From Macrocybe gigantea (taxonomy: Eukaryota; Basidiomycota; Agaricomycetes; Agaricales; Callistosporiaceae), in the NCBI GenBank assembly GCA_011319805.1, contig SJRY01000095.1:17755-81754 (forward strand): a DNA stretch of 64,000 bases, given 5' to 3'. Positions 43,173 through 55,240 of the stretch are shown here, in pieces. Position 1 is the stretch's first letter. Every line of letters starts with the position of its first letter. The notes beneath the pieces were generated by a model, which saw nothing but the letters and a program-made list of their open reading frames with translations, was not told the DNA's origin and searched no databases. Both the position numbers and the translations under genes were made by a program.

Positions 43173-46100
43173 TCACCCGCCGCCTGGATCCGGAATAAAA
43201 GCACCTGCAGCCTTATTAGATGTCAGGTACTTAATGAACCAGTGACGCACAAAGGCGTCAAACTGGCGTTCGGTTGGCCTGTGCCAGTTACGGCACTGAG
43301 TCATGACGTGGACGGAGTCCTCAGCCCCTCGTCCGCAAGAGCATAAATCGCTCTCGACAAAATTAAACCGTGCCCGATACGCATTGATCGGGGCGTGGCC
43401 GCATGCAAGACATGAGCAGCGAGCGTAAAGCTCATTATCTGTCACTAACTTCATGAAGCCCATTCTCTTACGAGAGGGGCGTTCATAGGAATTTGGCTTT
43501 CCTGCTTCGTGAAAACGAAATGTGGAAGCACCAATGTATTTCTTGTTCCCAGAATTCTGGAACCAAGTGCTATGCATATCATCATCAGCCTCCTTTCGAA
43601 GGCCATCGGTGGTATAAGGGGACGATGCCCCAGGGGAACATCCAGGCTCCGGGCAAGCTCGTGAGCCTCGACTTGTATTGCCCACTTCCATTTGGAAGGG
43701 ACGTGCCAGAATTCAATCCGGCGCTGCTCGGACTCAGAGAGCCAAGCTTTAAGTGATGCACAAAGTGCAATAGAATGCGACTGCACAGAGTGAGGGTTGC
43801 AATCGATAATGTGATTAATTGCATTCATCGAATCCAAAAAGCACACGACAGAATTAACTCCATCTTGTGCGATAGCCTTTTGGATTGCCATTCGCAACCC
43901 AATAAGCTCAGCATCATCGCTCGTTGATTTACCAACTGGCTGATGAATCTCAGAGACCAGCCTGCCCTCGCGATAAACACGCGAAGCTGACACAGACTGC
44001 TTAAGTAGCACTTCTGCTTTCGCAGGCACGGAGCCATCACTACTCACATAAGAGCAATCATGCTGGATCGAACACTGGGAAAGTGTTTGATCCAGTGATG
44101 CACGGTAAGCCTTGACCGAGTCCTCGTCTCGGCCAAGTAACTTACGGATCTCAAAGCGACTGCCAAACACATCAACAAGCCGCCTGCCCGGGTTATTTGC
44201 ATCAGCAAAATAATCCGTGGTTAGAAAGAGTGGTGGTTTCAGATCTACCAAATCCTTGAGTGGGGACTTAAGCGCAGCACGCTGTCTGTCTGACAAAGAA
44301 GCGAGATTTCTCACTTTAGATGGGTCACCCCAACTGAGGCGGGCGTACTAATGGATCTGAGGGCGTGCCTTAGATTGGAATTGGCAAGGCGGGCAGAGGA
44401 CCCGACCTTCAGCCTTTGAATGAACCCGCTGATGGGTTCGACACAGGCCATTGTCTCAGCCGCACCCTCGGGAGTGGTGCGAAACTGTCCATTAATCCAA
44501 ATGCAAGCTTTACGCTGCATCTGGCGCAGTTGTTTCAATAGTGCGACATTACGCATGCCATTGAAATTCCATAATAAACAGCCGTATGTTGCGATCGGAC
44601 GTGCACATGACAGGTAGAGAATGCGTTTCTGTTGAGGGATAAACCCCGGACAGAGTTGCCCAACATTTGGAAGGCTCTGGCTGTAGTCAAGGCCTTCGTA
44701 GCGTAAAACTGAACATGCTCCTTAAAAGAAAGGCGCGCATCCAGAAAGAAACCTAGGTATCGCCAGATATCCTTGGGTCGGAGTGGGGTATTGCCCGTAA
44801 ATGGAGCGAAACCCAAGTCAATAGACGGACAAGGGTCCATACTATTGCATGAAAAGTGCTGTAGTTCAGTCTTGTTGTGTTCTACAACAAGACCGAAGTC
44901 AGTGAAGAGGTTATGCACAGAGGCATAAGCCCTCTGCAGTTTCGGAACATTGTCCAATGTGGATTTGGACTGAGCGATGATCAGTCCATCATCGACGAAT
45001 GACATGATTACTGGCATGTCACCAGTTTTCTGATATAGTTTCAGCACTGGCGCTAAGTAGAGCACTGACAATACTGGAGAGAGTGCAGAGCCTTGACCGA
45101 CTCCAACATCGGCATCAAACTCTGGAGAGATGGCACTACGCCAGGCATAAGAAGTCTTGCGCCCGATGAGGTATGATTCAAAGAACTTTGACACTTGTCG
45201 TGCAAAGCCTCCGTGTTGAAGAATCTTCACTAACATGCGATGGTTAAGTGAAGGGAAATACTGAGTGACATCAAAGGCAATGACACTCGTTTTAAATCCC
45301 TTAGACCATCCCTGACGGATAATATGTGTAAGGAAGACTCCAGCATCCTCAGTAGAATTCTGACGGATACCGCCGAACTGCTTCGGATCGAAGACAGCAA
45401 ACTTGGTCGCTTCGTATTGCATATGTCGTGCCAGCATCTTTTCGACAAGCTTGCCGAGGGTGTTCAAAAGCACAATCGGACGAAAGGCTTTTGGGGTATC
45501 GTATGCAGGTTTGCCAGGCTTCGGAATGATAACCGACAAGCTCTGCTTGAAGTAAGAGGGCCAATGCCCCAGGTCTAAACATGCATTGGAAATGTTTAAG
45601 ATAAATGCAGCTATGTGAGGGAATTTCACAAGCTGCTTGACATGGCTCCAAGACAGATGATCTGGTCCTGGAGCCGATGTATTGCTACAGGGCTCCAAGG
45701 ACTCTCGGAGCTCTGTAGCAGAGAACGGGACCCAATCCTGCTCTGGATGCGCTTCAAGGTCATTGAGGCGGTCCAAGTTAACTGCACGGTCAGATGCAGC
45801 GTTATAAGACTTATCAAGCGCGCTCTGAAGCGCTTCGATAGAGTTGCAAGGCTGTCCCTGGAAAGAGATAGCTTCGTAGTCGGGTAGAGGTCTCTGCTTT
45901 GTCCATGCAGCTAAATCCCATGGACGACGAGACTTTTCTGCAACTTCCTTGATCCGTTGATCAAAGAAGGCACGTTTAGCATCTTTGACAGCTCGCCGCC
46001 AGATGCGATGATCTCTTTCAGACCGGGTTTGTCGGAAAGTATCAAGAGTCTCAGAGCAGTGCTGGTTCCACCAACCCTTACTCCATTTTGAGAGCTTACA

Positions 46101-46253
46101 TTCCTTAGAATGTCGATTCCAGGCTCGATCAATGGCCTTCAATAGTGTCAACAGGACACTCTCGAGGTCGTTGTTAGTCTCGATAGGGACACTGTCCATT
46201 CCGAGAAGATCACCAGCAATATCGAAGATAAACTCCGGCACGCTGTCTTTGCT
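43173..46253 (-). pseudogene. LINE-A ORF2, RT and RNase H part (copy 8)
   Basis: From the KDSVPEFIFDIAGDLL segment at the TIR-element junction to 44535 a long frame covers RT: RPIVLLNTLGKLVEKMLARH, AFDVTQYFPSLNH, GVGQGSALSPVLSVLYLAP and SFVDDGLIIAQ. A one-base loss near 44640 (GLSLNRNAFS in place of GLSPQQKR) breaks it. RNase H continues at 43451-44314 (YVSSDGS, DDAELIGLRM, CFLDSMNAI). A frameshift near 43617 precedes the final segment (43173-43691) with CSCGRGAEDSVHVMTQC. Confidence 0.88.
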
Positions 46254-46389
46254 GAGTACATGACACTCCCCCCCCTGTTCTCCTGGCATCCCTGTTGAGT
46301 CTCTGTTGGGTCCTTGTTGAGTTTCTGGAGTTTCTGTAAAGTCCTGGTTGAGTCCTGGTTGAGTCCTAGTTAGGTCCAATATATATATT

Positions 46390-46980
46390 ACCTGGACTGA
46401 AGAAGGACTGAAGGAGGACTGAAAGAGGATTTTACAAGGATTTCAGCAGAACTCATTCTATCAGGACTCCAGAAGAACTCAACCAGAACCCCAGGAGGAC
46501 TTTAGAAGGAATCAGAAGGACTCTAGAAGGAGTTTACAAGAATCTATACTGAACTATACCAGAACTCTGATATATATTCACATATTCACAGACATTTGGC
46601 ATATTTCAGAAGAACTGAATCAGGACTCCACAAGGACTCCACAAGGACCTTAAGAAAACTCTGTCAGGATTTCTACAAGACTCTACAAGGACTCTACAAG
46701 GATTCTCATAGGATTCCACAAGGACTTTAACAGAACTCTACAAGAACTTTTTCAGGACCACAAGAATTTCAACAGAACATTATTATCACAGGACTCCAGC
46801 AGGACTCCAGCAGGATTCCAGCAGAACTCTACAAGGAAAAACATTAAGAGGAGTCCACAAGAACTTTACAAGAACATTACAAGAACTCCACAAGGATTCT
46901 ACAAGAACTGCACAAGGATTTCATAAGGACTTGACAAGAACTTTACAAGAACTCCACAAGGACTTTACAAGGACTCTACA
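46390..46980. repeat. Degenerate short tandem repeats, left subterminal region
   Basis: Dozens of irregular 9-13-nt units around AGGACTC, ACAAGGACT and AAGAACTCC occur here. The right subterminal region (48395-48835) holds the reverse complement (CCTTCTAAACTCC, GGAGTCCT). The two ends therefore carry inverted arrays of the same motif, as expected of transposase-binding subterminal repeats. Confidence 0.65.
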
Positions 46981-47329
46981 ATACAAAGCAAATATAGCAG
47001 TAGTGTAGCAATATATATTTATAAATTCTCATGAGATTCCTGTAAGATTTTACCAGAACTATACAGGAACTTTACCAGGACTCTTTGTGAACTCCAGTGG
47101 GAATTGATAATTTTATAGGCCAAAGTTGAACTGTTGTAGATTTAAAAAACAACAAAAATCATTATCTAAAAGACTAATGTACTATATCCATTTCAATTCC
47201 TAATTCTTCTTCCAATTCTTCACTATCCATTGATATAATATTTTTAGCCGCCTTTTTACTTTGTTTTTCGAGTACTTTCAAAGTATGAAGAAGTAATAAA
47301 ACATGTAATGTCCAGTTGAAATTATGGAC

Positions 47330-47980
47330 TTACGGGCGAGATGAGCCGTAGACGGGCACTGAAGGGCGACGAGGGCGGGGAGTCGGCGTGGAGGGTGGGG
47401 TGGGGTCCTGCTGGGTGCCGACGGCTGCCGTGGAGTGGCGGAGGGGAGAGGGCGGGCGGGAGGCGGTGGGTGGCGCTGAGGGCGCGCCGTTTGCGGCCAT
47501 TGGGCGGCGGTGACGGCTGTGGTTGGGCGCAGAGGGCGGGCGGGGGGCCATGGGCTGCCGTTGGTCGGAGGAGGGCGGGCGGGGTGTTTGGGGCCAAGCG
47601 GGGGGCCGTGGGCGCCGCATGGTTGCCGTTGGGCGGTGGAGGGTGGGCGGGAGCAGTGGCGGTGGGCGGCGTTGACGGCCATTGCCGTTGGGCGGTGGAG
47701 GGTGGGCGGGAGTGGTGGGAGGGAGCGGTGGGCGGTGGCGGCGTTGACAGCCGTTGCCGTTGGGCGCAGATGGCAGTGTCGATCCGGGGGCAGGCCGTGG
47801 GCCGTGGGCGGCGCTCACGCCTGCGGTTGGCTGCCGTTTGGCGTTTGCGCCTGAGGGCGGGAGGAGGGCGTGGGCGTGGGCGCGTTAGACGGCGTTGGGC
47901 GCCGGTGAGGGAGGCGGGCCCTGGGCGGCGCTGTAACGGCGTTGCGTCGGGTGGCGTTGCGCCGTGCACCTGGTGGGCGG
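47330..47980. repeat. Very GC-rich minisatellite-like core of the TIR element
   Basis: GGCGG/GTTGGGCGG-rich, with about 60-bp partial repeats (for example ttgccgttgggcggtggagg near 47622 and 47682). Long open frames on both strands are a by-product of composition, not genes. Confidence 0.65.
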
Positions 47981-48282
47981 TCAAACGCACAGGAACGAGA
48001 AAAAAAAGAAAAAAAAAGCTTACCTCTGCGACAGAGGCGTCAACGCGCCTCTGTCGCCCATTCTCCTCCTTCCCCTGTGTCCGGCTTGCCGTTGGGCGGC
48101 GCTGCGTCGTGGTGGTTCCTCGTCGTCTGGGTGCTTGATGTGGTGATGGGGAAGGAGGTGGAGGAAGGGGTGGGAGCGATGATGAGAAAGCGGAATGCGA
48201 GCGTGAGACTGATCAACAAGGTCATGTGACTGCACATGACCCCACCGGTATGTCAATTGAAACCATTTGTTTCCATGCAAGC

Positions 48283-48355
48283 CCTCCTGGTCCAGTGGTT
48301 AAGCCCTCACTCTGCCGTTCAATTCCCCTAGTCCCGAGTTCAATCCCTTTCATGT
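48283..48355 (+). other. tRNA-like sequence inside the TIR element
   Basis: TGGTCCAGTGGTTAAG resembles an A box and GAGTTCAATCC resembles a B box, about 40 nt apart. Upstream, ggtcatgtgactgcacatga is a palindrome of the same CATGTGAC type seen in the 1.2-kb unit. Stems do not pair well, so this is probably a relic. Confidence 0.35.
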
Positions 48356-48856
48356 CCATTTTTTAAACTTGATTTTCTGCTGTTTGTCTGCATTCCTTCT
48401 AAACTCCAGGTGGAACTTCGTCATTCTAGACTCCTTCTGGACTTTGATTCACCTTTACTTATCCTTTTACTTCTGTCAATTGTATTAGCAATTCTGCTGG
48501 AGTCTTCTAAACTCTATCACTTCTTATCTTCTCTTAATATTAATTAGGAATCCTACTGGAATCCTTCTAAACTCCAGGAGAACTGGGCTTGGCTTCTAAA
48601 CTCTATAAGGACTCCAGGAGGATTGTCAGTGACAATCCCTCCAAACTTCCTGTAGAATTCCTTCTAAACCTGAACTTTAGAAGGACTTTCCCAGGACTGT
48701 GTAAGGACTTGGCAGGCTCTCTCAAAATCAAAGAATTGGCTGAAAAGTCCTTCTTCAGTACTTACAGGACTCCTCCTGGCATCCTTGTAAATTCCTGCTA
48801 AATTCCTCCTGGAGTTTAGGAGAACAGGGGGGGGAGTGTGATGGGCTCTCTTTGCT

Positions 48857-49670
48857 TAACGTTCGTCGCTGGATGGATAAGTCTAGCAGAGGAATGTCCA
48901 GTACAAGTGACATCGGTACATGGTCCGATGTTAGCTTGAGAGCATCTATCATGCGAGGATGACAATCCCCACTATCGATGGGGACGAACATCAGGTCGAT
49001 AACCGGGGCCGAAGCTCCGGGTTATGTGAAATGAAAGTCGGTCCAGGATTACTAGGTTCCGACCATTCTAGACTGAGGTCAAGAGCTGCATTACACAGCA
49101 TCTCTCCTCAAGAGCACTGCGAATTATGGACTCCATCCCAGAGTTCATAATGACAATTGAAGTCCCCTCCGAGATAAATCAGTGGGGAAATCGGGATGCT
49201 CTGCACAATCATGCAAGAGACGGATGGCGCTAGCATCCACATCAGAGTATGCATTAGCGAGAAAGAGCGGCTCGCCAGGGGTGGCAAAGCTAACAATCAT
49301 AAGATCGTGACTATCAACTAGGTCATGACGAAGGGATGGACGCAGGACAAAGCCTTCATGTACGTAGGCCATAACCGAGGAGATCCTCGAGAGATGATCA
49401 GCGGACGATACAGGTCCAGTCTGGATGAGTGGGACCACCAATTACTGCCTCGCCCTCAACATTGAGGCAGACGGAGCGTGTCTTATGAGATTCCAAGCGG
49501 GGTTCTTGGAAAAACAGATATCATAATCCCTCCCGAGAGTAGAGAGGGCATGTCCATGTGTACATATTTTCTATTTACATTCTGAGAGAAAATACGAAAA
49601 GAAGAAATCAATGAGCGTCCCCTTGAACCAGGGACCACAGCCGAGGCTGTGCTACCCTAGGGACACTCAT
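48857..49670 (-). pseudogene. LINE-A ORF2, endonuclease part (copy 8)
   Basis: The ATG at 49670 is preceded by the ATGA overlap. GGDFNCHYELWD, DLMFVPIDSGD and SDHVPMSLVL are visible, but many one- and two-base losses (near 49010, 49185, 49350, 49380, 49470, 49520 and 49550) scatter the domain over three frames. It ends at the TIR-element junction within QRRTLSK. Confidence 0.82.
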
Positions 49671-51523
49671 GATGCGTCGGCCTCCGCATTACGCTCCAGG
49701 GAGGCATTAGGATGATTGCTACCTGATTGTTTGCGATCACGTACCAGCTTATAGTGTTCCTTGATCCAATCTGGATCAAAGCGAATTTTCCAGAGGGACA
49801 CTTCCGGTCGTCGTGGAGTGGTCTCGGCTGCAGCTGAGACACTTAGGAGGATGAGGGCAGGGCTGGCCCGCCGGAGTAGCCTCGCGAGGAGGGTTAGCCT
49901 TGGGTCGAGCCTTGCAGCACGACGCCAGGGTACGATGGTGTTCCTTTCTGTGAGATTCCCCACAGATCGGACAGCGGAGAAGATTGCTGGTTGCACTTCA
50001 ACGCAGAGTGCCCCCAGTGCCAGCAGCGTTCGCAAAGAGGAACTCCCGGCGAAAGAGGGCAGCCTTGAATCGGCAACGCCAATTCCTGACCATAACTGTA
50101 CAATTGTCCAGAGCCTTTCGTTCTGGCCAGTTGACGTGTCTTCGATGTTGAACCAGACGGTTGCAGTATCGGAATTCTTGGAGTTGGCGCATGACACGCG
50201 GTACCCCAATGAGTAATGAGATCCGAGAAGGAAGAGTCTCGGAGAATCTCGTAAGCCTGCCGGGCAGTGATAATACTACCATCGGCATTGAAATAGGAAT
50301 GTCGAGCAGTTTCAAATAAGAAACGCTCATCGGGATTGCGAGCTCAACAGTAATCCTGCCGAGCACAGCGGAGAGTGGCCTCACGCAAAATGCTGAGGTC
50401 TTTCGAGAAGCCACCCTCGTCATCAAGCAAGAGAATGAGGAGGCGGAATGATCCTGGATAGATTCGCATTGAATCCAGGACTTACCAGTGGTCAATGCCC
50501 TATTAAGGGCATTAAGGAGAGCTCCGGCGGCAACAGAATCGTTGTCAGCCAGAAAAGAGTAACTGACCCGGACATTACGACGGGACGGTCCGTGAGAGGT
50601 GGACTTCGCCTTCTTCTTAGGTGGTCCTGATGACTCCCCGGTTGCTTCCTTTTGCAAGGAAACAATCTTCTCAGCAGGGAGGTGTGGAAATGTTTTTGCC
50701 AGAGCTACGATAGCTTCGGCGGGAGTATTGGCCGGTTGGGCCAAGGCCTGCGCATAAGAGCGCTTGCCGGAAGATGGGCGAGTAGCCCTATTGACCAGGG
50801 GGGGCGGTCCACGTCCAGGAGTCCAGGATCGAGATCGCGCGCGAGGGGGTGGAGGAGGGCGGTTAGGGTTCCGAGCCGGCCTCGGAGGGGGAGCGCCCTG
50901 ATTCGAACGAGAGTCCTCCGGTCGCACAGTACTGGAAGGAGAGTGGTGAGTGGCAGGGTCGGCAAAGCGGGTCGACTTCCCGCGACTAGGAAGGTGCGCG
51001 TTCACAATACTCTGCAAGCGCGCACCGAGTTGATGCTGAGGTCCCTCCAATGTAGGGACGGAAAACATGTTAACATTGCCAGCAGTAGCGACCAAGGCCG
51101 CAATACCCTCAGCGATGGCAAACTGGTAGCCCGCCGGAATGGAGACAGAGGCTTTGCCGACCTTAAGGATCCAATCCTTGAGGGCAGCGAGGGACTCGGT
51201 AGCGGCCTTCGCTTCACCGTGAAGGAACTGATGCCCTTCTGGAAAGATCGCTATCCCGATAGAATTGTCATTGTAAGCTGCCTCAGTGGACAGCATCGAC
51301 GGAGAAGGGGGCACAGTGGGTTCGGCAGACCCGCCAGTGTTAGAAGGGCCAGCGTTGTCGGTGTCCATAAGGCCGTTGCCGCTTTGAAAGAGGAGGCTCT
51401 TGTCTCCAGAGCGAGCTGGGGTGGAGCAGAGGATCGAGAAGGACCAGAGGAGGTCCGACCCGGGTGGGGATTTAGCGGTGGAGGTCCACCGCCGCCGACA
51501 ATGTTGAGCGGATCGTCGCTCAT
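49667..51523 (-). pseudogene. LINE-A ORF1 (gag), copy 8
   Basis: The start ATG is at 51523 (MSDDPLNIVGGGG). A frameshift near 51410 follows, then a 456-codon frame (49998-51368) from MDTDNAGPSNTGG through AAYNDNSIGIAIFPEGHQFL, KRSYAQALAQPANTPAEAIV and the KKKAKS patch into the RNA-binding-like domain. Small deletions near 50390, 50350, 50300 and 50210 break it. The knuckles remain recognisable downstream in shifted frames (CERCWHWGHSALKC). Confidence 0.84.
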
Positions 51524-53399
51524 CGAAGAACTCTAATAAATCGGTGGATTTTCAGCCGATTTTCGCGATTTTAGAAACGGGGAGTGCTCAAGGATATAGG
51601 TATCCAGATCTGCAACCTGATCGAAGATCGTCCCAAGTGTCGTCACCGTAGAACGAGGAGTGCGATTTGTGAGAGTTGTTTACAGTTGTTTACAAGTGGG
51701 GGTTGTGGAAAGAGAAGCGGACTACTGGTGGGTAATTTTGAAGGCTCGTGCCATGGTAGTCCGTCCGTCGCCAGAATACCACTGTCAATTGCTTCCAGTT
51801 CAGGCAGCATATAGGTCGATGCTTCATGCATCTGTCTGGTAATGGTCCATTTGTAACATACTCCCTCCAGTGATTATCGATATCACTGCTTTCAATCCCC
51901 CATGGCCGGGATCAGGATATGGTTTTGGCATCGGCGGCCTTCGAAGCACTTCCATGTGTCCCAGCTTTGCCTTCTGCCAGTGCGGTGTCCATCCAAATCC
52001 TGTCCTTTATATGAATTTTCACTTGCAGTTCCGTTCTTGCTGCCTGCATTCTTTCCGCTTATCGAGCACCTCTCACAACTGCCTATATTTTAGCTTTTCT
52101 GGATCAAGAGTTTGCAACCATGTGTAGAATGCCCGGATCAGCTGTTTGAGCATTAGAAAAGTGGCATGTGCATCCATGATTACAGAACACAGGTCTTCCA
52201 AAAGCGCACTGATTTTAACCTCGCGCTGCAGATCGTTATGATCAGCGATATGGCCATGCAGATATACTGCTGTCTGCTGTATTGAGAATGTAATGGCGCT
52301 CTCATAAGCAGTGGCAGGTGATGATCCGGTCTATCATATTCATTAAGAACTGTAAAATGTTATCCTGCGCCATCAGCACTGCTCGCCACTTACTATTACT
52401 GGAGACTCACCCATCCTTCACCCGAAGGAACATGAGCAGATGGCCGTGCAGCAAGTAAAATGCTGCCGTACATTAGTCTCCAGCCATGAAAAGTAAATGC
52501 TGTCCTGGACTCACTGAGAAAATGCTGTTCCATGAGGAGGGTACCACGAGCACTTGTAGTGCTTGCAGCAAAACAAAATGCACAGGATCTACGCACAACG
52601 CGAGTCGTATTTCCTGCAAGAGCGGTTGCCTGGTCCTGCTGAGGAACTCCAAGCTGCGACTCAAGCCAGATATTCGCGCGCCCTTGCGCGCAACGATTGC
52701 ACGTGATGCGGAAGGAACCAATGCAGCTGATATAAATACGAGCTGACCCAACTGGTAGAGGCATGCATATTAGAATAGTAGATCATGTCTTTAACACCTG
52801 GCTTGAGTTCCTTCTCAAATGCGTATAAGAGGAACCTGTTTTGCCTGTGAATGTGGTCTCGCAGAGATATGCGATCCACAAGTATAGCCACTATCTTAAC
52901 ATCCAGCAGACACGGCCCCCTGATATTCACACTTTCACAATTAAAGACTACTGCAGCATCATAAAATGGTTGTAATACTTCAATCGATATCAACAGCTCT
53001 ACTAGGTTATATGCTGGAAACCTGAGGTACAGAACTAGAAACCGTGTCATCTCCCTGAGTTACGAGGAGGTCAAAAGATGTCTTGCGATGGTCTGGTGAT
53101 TGCCGATCATTGCTTTGAGGTCCCACAAAGCCCGATGTAGTTGTACGATCATTAGGCGATCTGCTGTTGTCTTCTGAACTTGTGAACTCCTGCCAAGTCA
53201 GCTCCTGACTCTTCCCCCAGGTAGATCGGCATCATTTAGACCTAATGCATCAGCAAACTCCCTTTCTCTAATCAAGGCAATCGCCCTGAAGTACTTGTCC
53301 AATAAATTGTTTGGCGACTCAAATGCTGAAGGTCCGGACCGCGGCGGACTTCATATATAATCGGTATTCTGTGCATCGTGACTAGGAGTGTATGGTGTA

Positions 53400-54960
53400 T
53401 CAACGTTACCTGATTGCGACATGCTCAATGCATGCCCAATGGTCTGCTTTGTATGTAAGGCACTGAAATGAAGGCAGTAAGTAAACCATACCTTCCAGAG
53501 AAATGGTGCCCAATTGGAGTATGTCGCCAGGAGAACAATGGGTATAACAAGCGCATTGTATATCCATTGTGGGCTGAGATGGTGGTGCAGCTGATTTATC
53601 GAGCCTTCTTGACGTCGAGCTTGGTCGCACGATGCGATCTCGGACTGTGACTTATAGAATGTCAGTGCGTAAACCTTATATCAGCAAGTGAAGCTGACCT
53701 TTTTCTCCCATAAATGAAGAGACGGCTTCTCCGATGTGGATGCGCTGACGATGATCTGCTTTACACCAGGAACTGACATAGCTGTGATACAATGCATCCT
53801 TCCACCATCTAGGATACAAGACATAATTAAGCGATATGCAAGCCGAAATCCCCAAAAAAAATACCATCTGCTGCCTCCAACGTTTGACGGAGCTGTCCTG
53901 TCACGAGATCAACCACATGGACCTTGTTCGTAGTGCTCCCACAAACAAGCATGCTCATCTCTTCAGCGAACACGCATTGACATGTGAAGCGCCTTGTATC
54001 CCCCAGCTTAATTGACATCATTAGCTTGATAGTCAGAAAGTGGTAGATGTCGAAATGTCCAGCTTTGAGGTTATGGACAACAAGTTTGCTCCTATCCAGG
54101 GAGAGTGTCGCATCCCCTCTGCGATTGATGATGAATAAGTAAAAGTGCCTGAAATGATGAACTTACATCCCTCCCGCAACTGACTGTTTCCAGACATCGT
54201 TTGAGGTCTGAGCATCTTTGCATGTGCTGAGTGTGCATGAGATAGGGAAATAATGATGGCAGTGATGTAGACTGACATTTCTCCTTTTTCCAAAGAATGT
54301 ATGACAAGATTCTGGTTATCGGAACCATAGAAAAGTACTCTACAGGGAATAGAAGAATGACATTGCTCTTCCAGGTCATGGATAGCGATCCTATGTTTTA
54401 AACATTAACAGAAGATTAAAATAATAATATAGGAGCACAAACCTCTAGGGTCCACTTGAAACAGCTTCAATACACCCGCATGACTGGCAACTGCAAGCCG
54501 ATGATCGACATCATCAAACGCGACAGATTCGACTATGTCATTAAAGTCGAAGGCATGCACATGATTGTACTCCATTGAAATTGGATGCTGGACTGCGATT
54601 AAAGCGGTGTGGATAGGATAGCAGTGCGAGCAGATCATACATTCTGTTCGGTCTTCACCAATGCGATGGTGATAACACCTCTAACGGAACCAACACAAAG
54701 AAAAGAGCACCCAGTCTCGATCCAGTTCAAAGTCATAATCTGGCCCCATTTGCTGCTCCACAGGCACTGGACTGACTTGAGGTTCTCTAGATCCCAGATG
54801 CAGACATACCCATCATTGTCTATATTCCACAAAGTCAGCACAACTTCGATGAGTGAAAGTTTCAACCCACCACCACTGAGCAATGATCACCCATCTTTGA
54901 AAAATAATAATGCGTTGATACCGCCTTGTGTTCCTTTCAATTCACCCTATGGCACATAAG
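53400..54960 (-). pseudogene. WD40-repeat-like protein gene, multi-exon
   Basis: Exons on the minus strand: GELKGTQGGINALLFFKDG (then TGA at 54887-54889) SLLSGG; intron GTGGGTTG...AATATAG; DNDGYVCIWDLENLKSVQCL, IMTLNWIETGCSFLCVGSVR, GVITIALVKTEQN; intron GTATGATC...AATCGCAG; VQHPISMEYNHVHAFDFNDI and SVAFDDVDHRLAVASHAGVL; a third intron; then IAIHDLEEQCHSS-type sequence and QCVFAEEMSMLVCGSTTNKV, HVVDLVTGQLRQTL. The IWDLEN and HVVDLVTGQ strands with SGG/SHAG turns are typical beta-propeller blades. Such proteins act as interaction scaffolds, and no partner can be inferred. The 3' exons (53400-53830) are uncertain. Confidence 0.6.
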
Positions 54961-55240
54961 CAGGCATATGGTGGACAAAGATATTTCAATAGGAAAATGC
55001 AAAAATGGGAATGATAGAGCACCTTAACAATGATCTTATGAGTGGTCCATCGTGTGCGAAGGCCCTTTATATCGCAGGAGACAAAGATTTATGTTTCACT
55101 GGGTTTGGCGACCAGGCATGTGGCACTGTCTTCATTTGTGTGGTACTCCCTTTGTTGAGCATGGATTCAATCCTTTCATCCCCATTCCTTGGAATACGCT
55201 TGTAAGACATCCTATTGTTTGATCCATATAATGGCTTTGT

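Larger units (their letters stand above)
46246..48856. mobile_element. Non-autonomous TIR DNA transposon with 8-bp TSD (element 46254-48848)
   Basis: TCTTTGCT is duplicated at 46246-46253 and 48849-48856. The 2595-bp element between them starts GAGTACATGACACT, then eight C, then TGTTCTCCT. It ends with the inverted complement, with three mismatches in 31 positions. Intact LINE copies lack this sequence, so the boundaries are well defined. An 8-bp duplication fits hAT, P or Kyakuja/Dileera/Zisupton superfamilies. I cannot choose from termini alone. No transposase-like frame is present. Confidence 0.85.
42780..51719 (-). mobile_element. LINE-A copy 8, full length, carrying a 2.6-kb TIR element
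   Basis: The T run at 42780-42798 is the 3' end and the 5' end is at 51716-51719 (gagaagcg). Flanks are gcggactactggtgggt at 42763-42779 and 51717-51733. This is a 17-bp match of which gcg may belong to the element, so the duplication is 14-17 bp. The LINE is interrupted at ORF2 by 46254-48848. It sits inside a minus-strand host-like reading frame. Confidence 0.93.
42400..53230 (-). pseudogene. Unrecognised host-like multi-exon gene split by LINE copy 8
   Basis: Minus-strand exons: VAILVDRISLRDHIHRQNRF and neighbours (about 52790-53050); ARIYISCIGSFRITCNRCAQ and ANIWLESQLGVPQQDQ (about 52404-52763); then, after a GTGAGT-GATAG intron in phase 0, SSPATAYESAITFSIQQTAV and EDLCSVIMDAHATFLMLKQL (about 52076-52346). 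The next frame, QVKIHIKDRIWMDTALAEGK to FWRRTDYHGTSLQNYPP, continues across the empty LINE site into VVRNIPDFNQTWFAIVTSNH and INVRQAVWLAMERIRHSIEK (42600-42779). In-frame stops seen are TGA at 51912-51914 and 42706-42708. I do not recognise the family, and the exon joins near 52060 are uncertain. Confidence 0.4.

Noticed and set aside
47341..48138. 265-codon ORF and other long frames in the GC-rich core
   Set aside because: Frames are open on both strands because of G/C-biased repeats. The translations are low complexity with no domain.
46261..48841. CACTA-type reading of the TIR element: CACTCCCC termini with a 3-bp TGA duplication
   Set aside because: The matching ends extend outward to GAG...CATSACACT, and intact LINE copies lack those bases. 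An exact 8-bp duplication then lies outside, which explains the junction fully.
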